This document shows positions 17,433 to 25,089 of a stretch of DNA of 64,000 bases, piece after piece. The position numbers and the translations under genes are program-made. The stretch is from Oscillospiraceae bacterium. Its GTDB lineage: Bacteria; Bacillota; Clostridia; Oscillospirales; Oscillospiraceae. The stretch's first letter is position 1. Each line of letters begins with the position of its first letter. The stretch is taken from contig SVLV01000002.1 in assembly GCA_015067765.1 (NCBI GenBank), positions 1 to 64,000 of the forward strand, given 5' to 3'. The notes below the pieces were generated by a model. That model had not been told where the DNA came from and made no database searches. It saw only the letters and a program-made list of their open reading frames with translations.

Positions 17433-18122
17433 TTATAAAACTACACTGCCAATGTAGCCATAGCCTGGCAGGTTGGTTGCATGGGTTGCCTTAAAGAATC
17501 GGAAGGTTTCTTCATTGGTCACAAATAGATGCGCTAGGGCAATACCTGCATCCAAACGACTGCCCTTTTTGCTGCACCAAATGTGAATGGTATCCCCTTC
17601 GTGGGTGAAATACCAGGGTTGGCTGTTGACGGCGGATGGTGCCAGGCGGGCGGGCTCCAGCCTGGGATCGGATTGATCTGTGATCTCTTCCATCGATTTA
17701 CGCCGAAAACTTTTCAAATCATGGCGTTGCTGCGCTCCCTTGGGATGGCCGAAAGCCAGCATGATGATAAACTTCATGCCTTCTACCTTGACGGTGGTCT
17801 TGGGATTCATTCGCCCCATGCCAAGCCAGCAGACCCCTAGTCCCAGAGTTTGCAGATAGAGATCCATCTGTTGGAACAAAAATCCGATGTTTTCCAGATA
17901 TCCATCGGCTTCCTCGGAGTAAATGGTGATCAGCTGAGGTGTCGTCCAGGGACAGATGCATTTAACCTTATCCCTGCTGACAATATCCATATGGATTTTG
18001 ATCTCCGGATGCAGAGGCTTCAGTTCAAAGGAGCGAATCCTTTCAATCATCTCAGCCGCCACCGGCTCACCGGTGAAGCTTCGGCAGGATTTGCGGTGGT
18101 AAATCATTTCCTGTAAGGTCAT
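17433..18122 (-). CDS. Nitroreductase family protein (TM1586-type)
   Basis: The 229-residue protein begins with a typical nitroreductase start (IYHRKSCRSFTGEPV) that binds FMN phosphate. It has the duplicated half-domain look of the putative TM-nitroreductase group, with LGLGVCWLGMG and a C-terminal SAVNSQPWYFTHEGD segment. Members use FMN and NAD(P)H, often on quinones or nitro compounds, but the natural substrate is unknown. Its ATG overlaps the stop of the upstream methyltransferase (ATGA), so the two are translationally coupled. Confidence 0.8.
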   Translation of the reverse strand: MTLQEMIYHRKSCRSFTGEPVAAEMIERIRSFELKPLHPEIKIHMDIVSRDKVKCICPWTTPQLITIYSEEADGYLENIGFLFQQMDLYLQTLGLGVCWLGMGRMNPKTTVKVEGMKFIIMLAFGHPKGAQQRHDLKSFRRKSMEEITDQSDPRLEPARLAPSAVNSQPWYFTHEGDTIHIWCSKKGSRLDAGIALAHLFVTNEETFRFFKATHATNLPGYGYIGSVVL

Positions 18123-18742
18123 AGAATCGTCTCCTTAATTCCATAATAAGGCAATTGGAAGATCAAGATTCGTTGGCGATTGTCCCTCTGTTTAAACAGA
18201 TCATCGCACTCGATCTCATCATAGAACTCCAATTCGTCCACGGTCATCAAATGGGCGATGTACTCGTCTGAGGGGTAGTAAAAAAACAGAAAGATTTCTC
18301 TGGGGTTCTCATAATAAGATTCGATGATCCGCGCCATCACTTTGTGAAAGATCTCCACAGAGAAGGGATTGAAGAAATAGCAGCGGTTCACATCCGGAGG
18401 CACTTCATACTCCTCGGCATTTGCCGGAACAAACTGAGGTTTCACCTGGGAAGTGACATTCCTCAGATTCTCCAGAGCGATTTGATAGATCCGATCATCG
18501 TATTCAATACCTATAGTTTTTGCCTTTGTCCGGTGGGACAGGAAAAAATCTACACGGCCTTTTCCGCAACCATAATCCAAAAGCACATCGCCTTTACGAA
18601 TCAAATCGCTGCCCAGCAATCGCTCCAAAACACTGTACGGGGTCGGCTCATAGGGGTGATGATACGCATCGGCATTGGTTTCATCCCGGCCGGTTGTTTT
18701 GATTTGTAAAAGTTTATCCCAACGCTGTTCTTTATCTTCCAT
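18119..18742 (-). CDS. Class I SAM-dependent methyltransferase
   Basis: The 207-residue protein has SAM-binding motif I (LLDYGCGKGRVDFFL), an acidic motif II (GIEYDDR) and a post-motif CYFFNPFS where many methyltransferases have a catalytic NPPY-like loop. The substrate is not predictable. The start at 18742 has GGAGA directly before it. The frame stays open 65 codons further upstream, but that extension crosses a promoter-like site and has no methyltransferase similarity, so I excluded it. It is first in the operon with the nitroreductase and PLP enzyme, which hints at a small sulfur or amino-acid modification pathway. Confidence 0.8.
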   Translation of the reverse strand: MEDKEQRWDKLLQIKTTGRDETNADAYHHPYEPTPYSVLERLLGSDLIRKGDVLLDYGCGKGRVDFFLSHRTKAKTIGIEYDDRIYQIALENLRNVTSQVKPQFVPANAEEYEVPPDVNRCYFFNPFSVEIFHKVMARIIESYYENPREIFLFFYYPSDEYIAHLMTVDELEFYDEIECDDLFKQRDNRQRILIFQLPYYGIKETIL

Positions 18743-19084
18743 ACTTCTCCTTTGAACGAACGGCTCTATATAACCGCGGGTAAAATCAACATGATCGAAT
18801 ATTGTTGGCTTGAAATCGGATGCCTTCGATGCTTTTTGCGTTCTATAATAAGAATAAGGGAAGGCGATCGGTATTTCAAGAGTTTTATGACTTCTTGGGC
18901 AGCATCCGACTTTTGCAGTGTATTTGGCAGAGGGCAATGGTTGGAAATCTCAATACAATGGATATGCACCAGCAGTTTGCTGGTACAAAAGTGTCTTAGA
19001 GGAAGGGCGATTTCTTCTTTACTTGAAAAACTCCATATGTCCGGTTATACTCATAGATAATAACCCATAAAAAGATGAGGAGGA
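18743..19084. other. Intergenic region with divergent promoters and a small hairpin
   Basis: About 340 bp without a convincing gene. It holds a possible minus-strand promoter for the methyltransferase operon (18851-18879: TTGAAA, 17 bp, TATTCT), a 7-bp hairpin (accagca / tgctggt, 18968-18984) and the def promoter near its right end. Base composition is AT-richer than the flanks. Confidence 0.5.
19023..19051 (+). promoter_or_regulatory. Promoter of the peptide deformylase gene
   Basis: TTGAAA, 17 bp, TATACT, 33 nt before the start codon. Confidence 0.75.
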
Positions 19085-19504
19085 ATGGCCGTGATCAAAG
19101 AGCTGGTACATGATCCGATCTTTCTTGGAATGAGATCGGAGGCGGCAACCAGGGAGGATGTGCAGGTTGCCCGGGATCTGCTGGAGACACTGGTGGCCCA
19201 CAAGGATGGGTGCGTCGGCATGGCGGCCAACATGATCGGTGTGCGCAAACGGATCATTGTGTTTGACAATGAGGGGACCTACATGACCATGTTCAACCCG
19301 GAGATCCTCAAACAGGCCGGTCCCTACGATGCGGAGGAGGGCTGTCTCTCTCTGCTGGGAGGACCACGCAAATGCAAACGCTATCAGACCATCAAGGTGC
19401 AGTGGCAGAACGAGCAGTTCCAGACCCGGATCAAAACATTCACCGGCTGGCCGGCACAGATCATCCAGCATGAAGTGGATCACTGCAACGGAGTTCTGAT
19501 CTGA
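19085..19504 (+). CDS. def: Peptide deformylase-like protein, divergent motif I
   Basis: The 139-residue protein has the deformylase metal site: Cys87 in EGCLS and the HEVDH helix (His129, Glu130, His133). Motif I reads GMAANMIG, so the usual catalytic Gln is replaced by Met50. Deformylases remove the formyl group from nascent proteins at the ribosome exit. I recall the same GMAANMIG version in other Clostridia short deformylases, so the change is a lineage trait rather than decay. It is transcribed alone. A second, canonical deformylase may exist elsewhere in the genome. Confidence 0.85.
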   Translation: MAVIKELVHDPIFLGMRSEAATREDVQVARDLLETLVAHKDGCVGMAANMIGVRKRIIVFDNEGTYMTMFNPEILKQAGPYDAEEGCLSLLGGPRKCKRYQTIKVQWQNEQFQTRIKTFTGWPAQIIQHEVDHCNGVLI

Positions 19505-19537
19505 TCGGACAAATCTCAAAAATAGAGCTTTTTATAA

Positions 19538-19572
19538 AAAAGGGGCTGTCGGAAAAGACAGCCCCTTCTTTG
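19538..19572. terminator. Bidirectional terminator, def / HAD hydrolase
   Basis: An 11-bp stem (aaggggctgtc / gacagcccctt) with GGAAAA loop, A-rich before and T-rich after. Confidence 0.88.
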
Positions 19573-19579
19573 GGTCATA

Positions 19580-20461
19580 TTACCAGTTGGGTTCCTCCTG
19601 GAGGACGGCATCAAACTTGGCCAACAGAGCATCCATATAGGCGCCGGCATAGGCACCGGTGTGGAACTTTTCGGCGGCCTCGCTGCGCAGCAGAGACCAG
19701 CTCTCCACCTCCTGGCCGGGGATGATGGGATAGTAGAGCACATCGTTGGCCACGGCGGCATCGTGATCGCCGGGGGCATCGCCCACCATGAGCACCTTGT
19801 CGGCATCATACTTGCCGGTCATGGCCTTGCGGATGCAATCCTTCTTGGAGCCCAGCTCCTGTCCGGCCACCACCGTGATATGCTCCAGCAGACCCTGTGC
19901 ACCCCATTCCCGCACGATAGCCTCGTGGGGGGTAGCGGAGACAATAACGATATCGGCAAACTGTGCGATCTGGGCAAAAGCCTCCTTCACACCGGGCAGG
20001 GGAGCCACACCGTGAACGATACGCTCAATGTTCTCATCCACCTCGGCAGACCAGCGGGCAGCGGTGGCAAGGATGGGGTCCATCTCACCGCCGTGGGTTT
20101 CGGCGTACTCACGGATGCCCTTGGCGCTGAGACTATTGGTCTCGGCCACCCACTTCTTCAGGGGAGTGAGGTCGGGGCAGACATAGCCGCGCTCCTGTGC
20201 CTCCTTGCGCTGACCCAGCAGCTCCAGCGTACGGATCAGGGCGGGGAAGCGGTTGGCACCGCGGGTCTTGGAGTACAGATTGACAAACTCGGCAGACTCA
20301 CGGGCATAGCGGGACACACTCTGCAGCCCCCACACATTGACGGTGGCGGGGCAGAAACATTCCTTGTGCTTGAGCTCCATGTTGTCAAACACGCAGCCGT
20401 CGGAATCCACACACACCAGGAACTCCTTGGTGGGTTTCATGCTCAGCAGAATATCTTCCAT
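19580..20461 (-). CDS. HAD superfamily hydrolase
   Basis: The 293-residue protein carries the HAD motifs: CVDSDGCVFD with the nucleophile Asp, IVSATP (motif II), a conserved Lys near KKDCIRK, and MVGDAPGDHDAA (motif IV). A large helical cap sits between motifs I and II. These features indicate a phosphatase or phosphoglycolate-phosphatase-like enzyme; the substrate is unknown. A GGAGGAA ribosome site precedes the ATG. It begins 16 nt after the GH3 gene on the same strand, so the two form an operon. A sugar-phosphate or sugar-related substrate would fit that context but is inference. Confidence 0.82.
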   Translation of the reverse strand: MEDILLSMKPTKEFLVCVDSDGCVFDNMELKHKECFCPATVNVWGLQSVSRYARESAEFVNLYSKTRGANRFPALIRTLELLGQRKEAQERGYVCPDLTPLKKWVAETNSLSAKGIREYAETHGGEMDPILATAARWSAEVDENIERIVHGVAPLPGVKEAFAQIAQFADIVIVSATPHEAIVREWGAQGLLEHITVVAGQELGSKKDCIRKAMTGKYDADKVLMVGDAPGDHDAAVANDVLYYPIIPGQEVESWSLLRSEAAEKFHTGAYAGAYMDALLAKFDAVLQEEPNW

Positions 20462-20477
20462 TCAGTTTGTTCCTCCA

Positions 20478-22253
20478 TTACATGTGGGTATCCCACATGC
20501 CGCAGTAGCTGTCGATGGGGTCGGAGCCCTTGAAGGCCTCGGGGCCGGTCAGGAGTGCATCCACCAGCGCATCCATGGTATCGTCATTGGCATCGTAGGT
20601 GTTGATATAGGTGCGCAGCATGGGAACATCGGCCAGCATGGTGGGCTTGTTTACGCTGATGCCCACAACAGGCAGCTCGTGAACATACCAGGGGATCTCG
20701 CCGCCGCCCTTGGCCAGACCGAAGGAGGGGTGACCGTTGGCCACATCAAACAGGGAGATGACCATATCCTGCTGGGCCACGAAGTCGGCGATGGCATGCT
20801 TGCCGGCAAAGTACAGATTCAGACTGGGCTTTTCGCCGGCAGCGATCTGTGCCTTGATCTTCTCCAGAGGGCTGACATAGATGAAGGCGTCAAAACCCTT
20901 TTCGATCAGGCGGTCACGCAGCTTCTCTGCGGGCGTCTTGCGGGACATGCCTCCGCCCATGGCCATAGCGGCCAGTGCGGCCATAGGACCTTCCACACCC
21001 TTGATCTGCACGATCATGATGCGCTTGGTCTTCTCGGGGGACAGGGGCAACACGCCCTCATCCTTATACTTGACCAGTGTCACGGCATCGCGGCTGACCT
21101 GAGAGGCATAGGCCTTGAAATCCTCGCGGCTCAGGGCGGCAGCCAGCTGCTCGTCGGTGCCGCATAGCTCCTCCTTGGCCTTCTTGTTCAGACCCATGGA
21201 GGCCTTCAGGCCCAGAATGCGGGTCAGCGCCTCGGTCATGCGCTCCTCGGAGATGATGCCCTTCTGATAGGCTTCCAGCATGGTGTTGTAGTCCTCATCG
21301 GGATCGTTGAAGAACAGGAACATGTCGCAGCCGGCGTTGATGGCGGCAGGCAGCATATCCTTGCGCTTCATCTGGTTGGTCATGCCCACCATGTGGGAGG
21401 CATCGGTGACCACCATGCCGTTGAAGCCCAGCTTGTCGCGCAGAAGACCCGTCATGATCTCGGGGCAGAGGGTGGCAGGCAGCATCTCGTCATAGGTGAT
21501 GCCGGGCTTGACATCCTTCATATAGTTGGGCATCAGAATGTGGCCTCCCATGATGGCACCCATGCCGCCATCGATGAGGGTCTTGTAGACATGACCATAG
21601 GTGGCCATCCACTCCTGCTCATTGAAATTGTTGATGTTGTTGGAGATGTGGGCATCGCGGTAATCCTGACCGTTGCCGGGGAAGTGCTTGGCGCAGGTAG
21701 CCACACCGGCGGTCTCGTGCAGACCCTCCATGTAGGCCTTGCCCATAGCGGCAACACGCTCATGGTCATTACCAAAGGAGCGCATCAAAGTCTCCTCGCA
21801 CTCCCAGTTGTAGGTGATATCCACCACAGGTGCGAAAGCCATATTGCAGCCGGTGGCAGCGATCTGAACGCCGGAGACGCGGCCCATTGCCTGGGCGTGC
21901 TCGGGCTTGCCGGTGGCGCCTGCCTTGATGCCGCTGGAGACGAAGGTGCCGTCGGGGCAGACACCGTTGCCGCCCTGCTCGGGGTTGCAGGCAATGAATA
22001 CGGGGATCTTGGCATACTTCTGGAGCGTTCTGTTCTGCTCCAGTACCTTGATGCCGGGCATGCCGTTGTAGCGGCAGCCACCCAGATGGTACTTTTCCAT
22101 CAGTTCCTGCAGATAGGCCTCTTCCTGGCTTGCAGCCAGCTGGAAAAACAGCTGACCGACTTTTTCTTCCGTGGTCATGCCGGCAATGGTGGATGTGACC
22201 CAGTTGATATCTGCATCAGACAGGCAATAGGGCTTTGCTTTCAGATCAACCAT
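20478..22253 (-). CDS. Glycoside hydrolase family 3 protein (beta-N-acetylhexosaminidase-like)
   Basis: The 591-residue protein has the GH3 N-terminal barrel with KHFPGNGQDYRDAHIS, the NagZ-type loop that carries the acid/base His. VVTDASHMVGMT contains the catalytic nucleophile Asp. A C-terminal alpha/beta domain follows from about residue 400. This pattern fits beta-N-acetylglucosaminidases active on peptidoglycan fragments or chitin-type sugars. No signal peptide is seen, so action is probably cytoplasmic. I chose the ATG at 22253 because GAGGAGGAA lies just upstream; earlier ATGs do not have one. The HAD hydrolase follows in the same operon. Confidence 0.88.
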   Translation of the reverse strand: MVDLKAKPYCLSDADINWVTSTIAGMTTEEKVGQLFFQLAASQEEAYLQELMEKYHLGGCRYNGMPGIKVLEQNRTLQKYAKIPVFIACNPEQGGNGVCPDGTFVSSGIKAGATGKPEHAQAMGRVSGVQIAATGCNMAFAPVVDITYNWECEETLMRSFGNDHERVAAMGKAYMEGLHETAGVATCAKHFPGNGQDYRDAHISNNINNFNEQEWMATYGHVYKTLIDGGMGAIMGGHILMPNYMKDVKPGITYDEMLPATLCPEIMTGLLRDKLGFNGMVVTDASHMVGMTNQMKRKDMLPAAINAGCDMFLFFNDPDEDYNTMLEAYQKGIISEERMTEALTRILGLKASMGLNKKAKEELCGTDEQLAAALSREDFKAYASQVSRDAVTLVKYKDEGVLPLSPEKTKRIMIVQIKGVEGPMAALAAMAMGGGMSRKTPAEKLRDRLIEKGFDAFIYVSPLEKIKAQIAAGEKPSLNLYFAGKHAIADFVAQQDMVISLFDVANGHPSFGLAKGGGEIPWYVHELPVVGISVNKPTMLADVPMLRTYINTYDANDDTMDALVDALLTGPEAFKGSDPIDSYCGMWDTHM

Positions 22254-22377
22254 AGGAAAGTTCCTCCTCATAATACTCTGCATCTATCCTGTGCAAATAC
22301 ATGGCAAAATACCAGCATGCACATCTAAAGATTCTGTTATGTTATGATACACGGAAAGAGAATCAAAGACAAGGGCG

Positions 22378-23697
22378 TCACACGTTGGCGGTTTCGGTTG
22401 CCTGCGGGGCGTCATAGCGGGTCTGTGCATCGGGGAAGTTCTTCCACTTGCCGCCCTCGGCGCGATGCATCTCCTCGGTGCAGTGGAGCCACTTGCCGAT
22501 GGAGTGGGTCTCGGGATAGAACTCATAGAAGGTGTCGTTGATGTAGGTGTAGATCCGGGTCACATCGGTGCACATGCCGTAGGTGGGCAGACTGCGGATG
22601 GGTTGGAACAGCTCCACTGTCTCGCCCCGGCAGGTGCCGCGATAGTGCAGCCCCTTATGGTCCAGCGTGAGGATGCCCTCGCCGACGATCTCGGAGGTGG
22701 CCTCCTTCTGAAGCATCTTAAACTCGGGCAGCATGCCCAGCTTCACATGCTCCTGCAGTGTGAACTCGGGATCCTGCACCGCCTTGGCAGCGTTGGCACG
22801 CTCCATATCGAACCAGACACGGGGAGATTCGGGAATTACGCAGGTCTCATCCAGGGGGAGGAGATCATAGTACGCATTGACGGTGGCGCCGTTGCCGCAG
22901 TGGGAGCACACAATGGTGTCGCCCTCACCGTGCATGGTCAGTTCAGCGCCGCAGCGGGGGCACCAGTAGAGCAGGTCGTGCATATTCTTGGCCATCTCAC
23001 CGTGGCCGTCAAAAGCGACACGGGCGGTCTTGTTCCAGGTATAGTCGTCCTGCTTGATGGCCTCATGGAGAATGTCGGTGATCGCATCCTCGGAGAGGGA
23101 TTTCAGCTGCTCGGGGGTGAACAGCTTGTCCACCACGATATGTACCTTGCCGCGCCGTTCATCCAGGCAGTACTTGGTGTTGGTGAGGTAACCGCCGGAG
23201 ATGTGGCACACATAGACGGGGACGCCACAGTGCTTCAGCAGCTTGGCAGAGCCCAGGCTGACCGGCTGATTGGCACCGGAGATGCTGCTCATGCCCTCCG
23301 GGAAAATGCAGACCCGGCCGCCGCTCTTAATGATCCGGATCACTTCACGGACACAATACATATCCGGCACGAAGTTCTTCTTGGGGATCACCTGCAGCAG
23401 ACGGAATACCAGCGCCAGGTGGGAACGGAAAAACTCGTTATAGCCTGCTACATAATTGAGACGGTGGGGCAGGAAGGGGATGCCGGTGTAGAGATAGTCC
23501 ACACGGGAGGCGTGGTTGCTGACGACGATATAGGGACCGGTCTCCTTGCGGGGATCTGCGCGGTATTCGTGGGTGACACCCAGCCGCTTGATGAACAGCA
23601 GACGCCAGATGTTGGCCAGCAGAATGTACAGGAAGGTTGGGGGCTGATGCAGCTTGCGACTGTGCAGCTTCTGGGCAAGGGTCATTTTTTGCTCCAT
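22378..23697 (-). CDS. PlsC-type acyltransferase with an inserted zinc ribbon and C-terminal extension
   Basis: The 439-residue protein starts with a lysophospholipid acyltransferase domain. NHASRVDY gives the His-x4-Asp catalytic pair and FPEGMSS the phosphate-binding site. After about residue 245 a zinc ribbon follows (CPRCGAEL...CSHCG), then a C-terminal domain of about 170 residues rich in beta strands. Classical PlsC is only about 240 residues. The ribbon and C-terminal part may bind a partner or regulate activity. The natural acyl acceptor is unknown; 1-acyl-glycerol-3-phosphate is the family default. The ATG at 23697 has CGGAGG upstream. Confidence 0.82.
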   Translation of the reverse strand: MEQKMTLAQKLHSRKLHQPPTFLYILLANIWRLLFIKRLGVTHEYRADPRKETGPYIVVSNHASRVDYLYTGIPFLPHRLNYVAGYNEFFRSHLALVFRLLQVIPKKNFVPDMYCVREVIRIIKSGGRVCIFPEGMSSISGANQPVSLGSAKLLKHCGVPVYVCHISGGYLTNTKYCLDERRGKVHIVVDKLFTPEQLKSLSEDAITDILHEAIKQDDYTWNKTARVAFDGHGEMAKNMHDLLYWCPRCGAELTMHGEGDTIVCSHCGNGATVNAYYDLLPLDETCVIPESPRVWFDMERANAAKAVQDPEFTLQEHVKLGMLPEFKMLQKEATSEIVGEGILTLDHKGLHYRGTCRGETVELFQPIRSLPTYGMCTDVTRIYTYINDTFYEFYPETHSIGKWLHCTEEMHRAEGGKWKNFPDAQTRYDAPQATETANV

Positions 23698-23786
23698 GGG
23701 GCATTCCTCCGTTTTGATGAAATTTTCTCTCTTGGTATGCATCCCGAAGCAGTGGGATGGGTACGCATATTGCTCTCTAATTATTA

Positions 23787-23815
23787 ATTATATCTAAAAT
23801 ACGTCGGCAATTCAA
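23787..23815 (-). promoter_or_regulatory. Promoter of the acyltransferase gene
   Basis: Minus strand TTGAAT, 17 bp, perfect TATAAT. It diverges from the cobalamin-riboswitch promoter 33 bp away. Confidence 0.7.
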
Positions 23816-23847
23816 CTGCAGGGGACAGAATTTGGGAGGAGAGATTA

Positions 23848-23876
23848 TTGACAAAAACCGGTGGCGGTGCTATGCT
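23848..23876 (+). promoter_or_regulatory. Promoter of the cobalamin riboswitch / ECF operon
   Basis: Perfect TTGACA, 17 bp, TATGCT. Confidence 0.8.
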
Positions 23877-23899
23877 TCATAATGAAGTAAATAAGTGTT

Positions 23900-24170
23900 T
23901 CAGTGCCCCTGAAGCGTGGTAACAGCGCAGGGGGAGAATAGAGAATCGGGTGTGATTCCCGAACGGTACCGCCACTGTAAGCGTGGAGGTTCTGCATTCA
24001 GGCGAAAGCCGGTCATTGGAGGAAACTCTGAGAAGGCCATGCGGAACTGTTGAGGCGCAAGTCAGGAGAACTGCTGAAATCTGGGTCATCCGCAGACTGC
24101 CAGTACAGTGTGCGGGTTTGTTGCGGGAAATCGGCTGCAGCACCTTTTGGGTGCTGCAGTTTTTATTTGC
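23900..24170 (+). ncRNA. Cobalamin riboswitch with transcription terminator
   Basis: The core sequence GGTGTGATTCCCGAACGG leads to ACCGCCACTGT (conserved GCCACTG at 23971-23977). A B12 box (GCGCAAGTCAGGAGAACTGC, near 24054-24073) completes the cobalamin aptamer. A perfect 10-bp stem (ctgcagcacc / ggtgctgcag, 24135-24159) followed by TTTTTATTT forms the terminator platform just before the ecfT start. Cobalamin binding is expected to stop transcription of the ECF operon, the usual logic for B12 or cobalt import genes. Confidence 0.92.
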
Positions 24171-24198
24171 GATCAAAACCGGGAAGGGAGGGAGACGT

Positions 24199-25089
24199 GT
24201 GACAGACCGATTTAAGGACTATCATCCGCTGGTGAATTTTCTGTATTTTGCACTGGTGCTGGTGTTGGCAATGACCCTGAATCACCCGCTGGCGCAGGGG
24301 ATCTCCCTTCTTTGCGCCCTGTGGTATGCGGCCCAGTGCGGGGGAAGAAAATTGGTTCTTTCCCATCTGAAACTCAGCATCCCTATGCTGCTGATGACAG
24401 CACTGGTGAACTTCTTCTTCAGCCACGAAGGCGTTACGGTTTTATACTACCTGCCCTCCGGCGTGCCGCTGACCTTGGAGAGCCTGCTGTATGGTCTTTC
24501 TGCCGGATGTATGCTGGTGACCGTGCTGATGTGGTTTGCCTGCTTCAACCGAGTGATGACGGCGGACAAGTTTATCTATCTCTTCGGCCGGGTCATTCCG
24601 GCATTGAGCCTCGTGCTGAGCATGACGCTGCGCTTTGTGCCCAAATTTCAAACCCAGATGCATGCGGTCACAGAGATCCAGCGCAGTATGGGCAGAGACC
24701 TGCGCACCGGCAGCTTGTGGCAGCGGATGCGGACGGCGGTTGTGATCTTTTCTGTGATGATCACATGGTGTTTGGAAAACGCCATTGAGACGGCGGACAG
24801 TATGAAAAGCCGGGGCTACGGCCTGCCGAACCGCAGTGCGTTTTCCATTTACCGCTTTGATGTCCGGGATAAGATCGTACTGGTATGGCTGCTCCTTTGT
24901 GGTCTGTGCCTGATTTTGGGCAGTACGGGCTCCACCTTTGGGTTCACCTATTTCCCCTATCTGCAGGGAACGGAGATGCACCCAATGATGATGGCCTCTT
25001 ATCTGATCCTGTTGCTGCTGTGCGGCACACCCATTTTCCTGAACATTCTGGAGGAACGAAAATGGAAAGCTATCGTTTCCAACATGTAA
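24199..25089 (+). CDS. ecfT: ECF transporter transmembrane (T) component
   Basis: The 296-residue protein (GTG start at 24199 after GGGAGGGAG) has five or six membrane segments and a cytoplasmic region with MKSRGYG near residue 205, the Ala/Ser-Arg-Gly coupling motif that contacts the ATPases. The family couples ATP hydrolysis to toppling of the substrate-binding S component. A longer open frame upstream runs through the riboswitch and was rejected. The gene overlaps the next one by 28 nt, so translation is coupled. The cobalamin riboswitch ahead of it suggests a B12, precursor or cobalt substrate. Confidence 0.88.
   Translation: MTDRFKDYHPLVNFLYFALVLVLAMTLNHPLAQGISLLCALWYAAQCGGRKLVLSHLKLSIPMLLMTALVNFFFSHEGVTVLYYLPSGVPLTLESLLYGLSAGCMLVTVLMWFACFNRVMTADKFIYLFGRVIPALSLVLSMTLRFVPKFQTQMHAVTEIQRSMGRDLRTGSLWQRMRTAVVIFSVMITWCLENAIETADSMKSRGYGLPNRSAFSIYRFDVRDKIVLVWLLLCGLCLILGSTGSTFGFTYFPYLQGTEMHPMMMASYLILLLLCGTPIFLNILEERKWKAIVSNM

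Noticed and set aside
18743-18937. 65-codon N-terminal extension of the methyltransferase
   Set aside because: It crosses a promoter-like site, lacks a ribosome site, and the internal ATG has GGAGA at the correct place.
23983-24198. N-terminal extension of EcfT
   Set aside because: It is the cobalamin riboswitch and its terminator read as protein.
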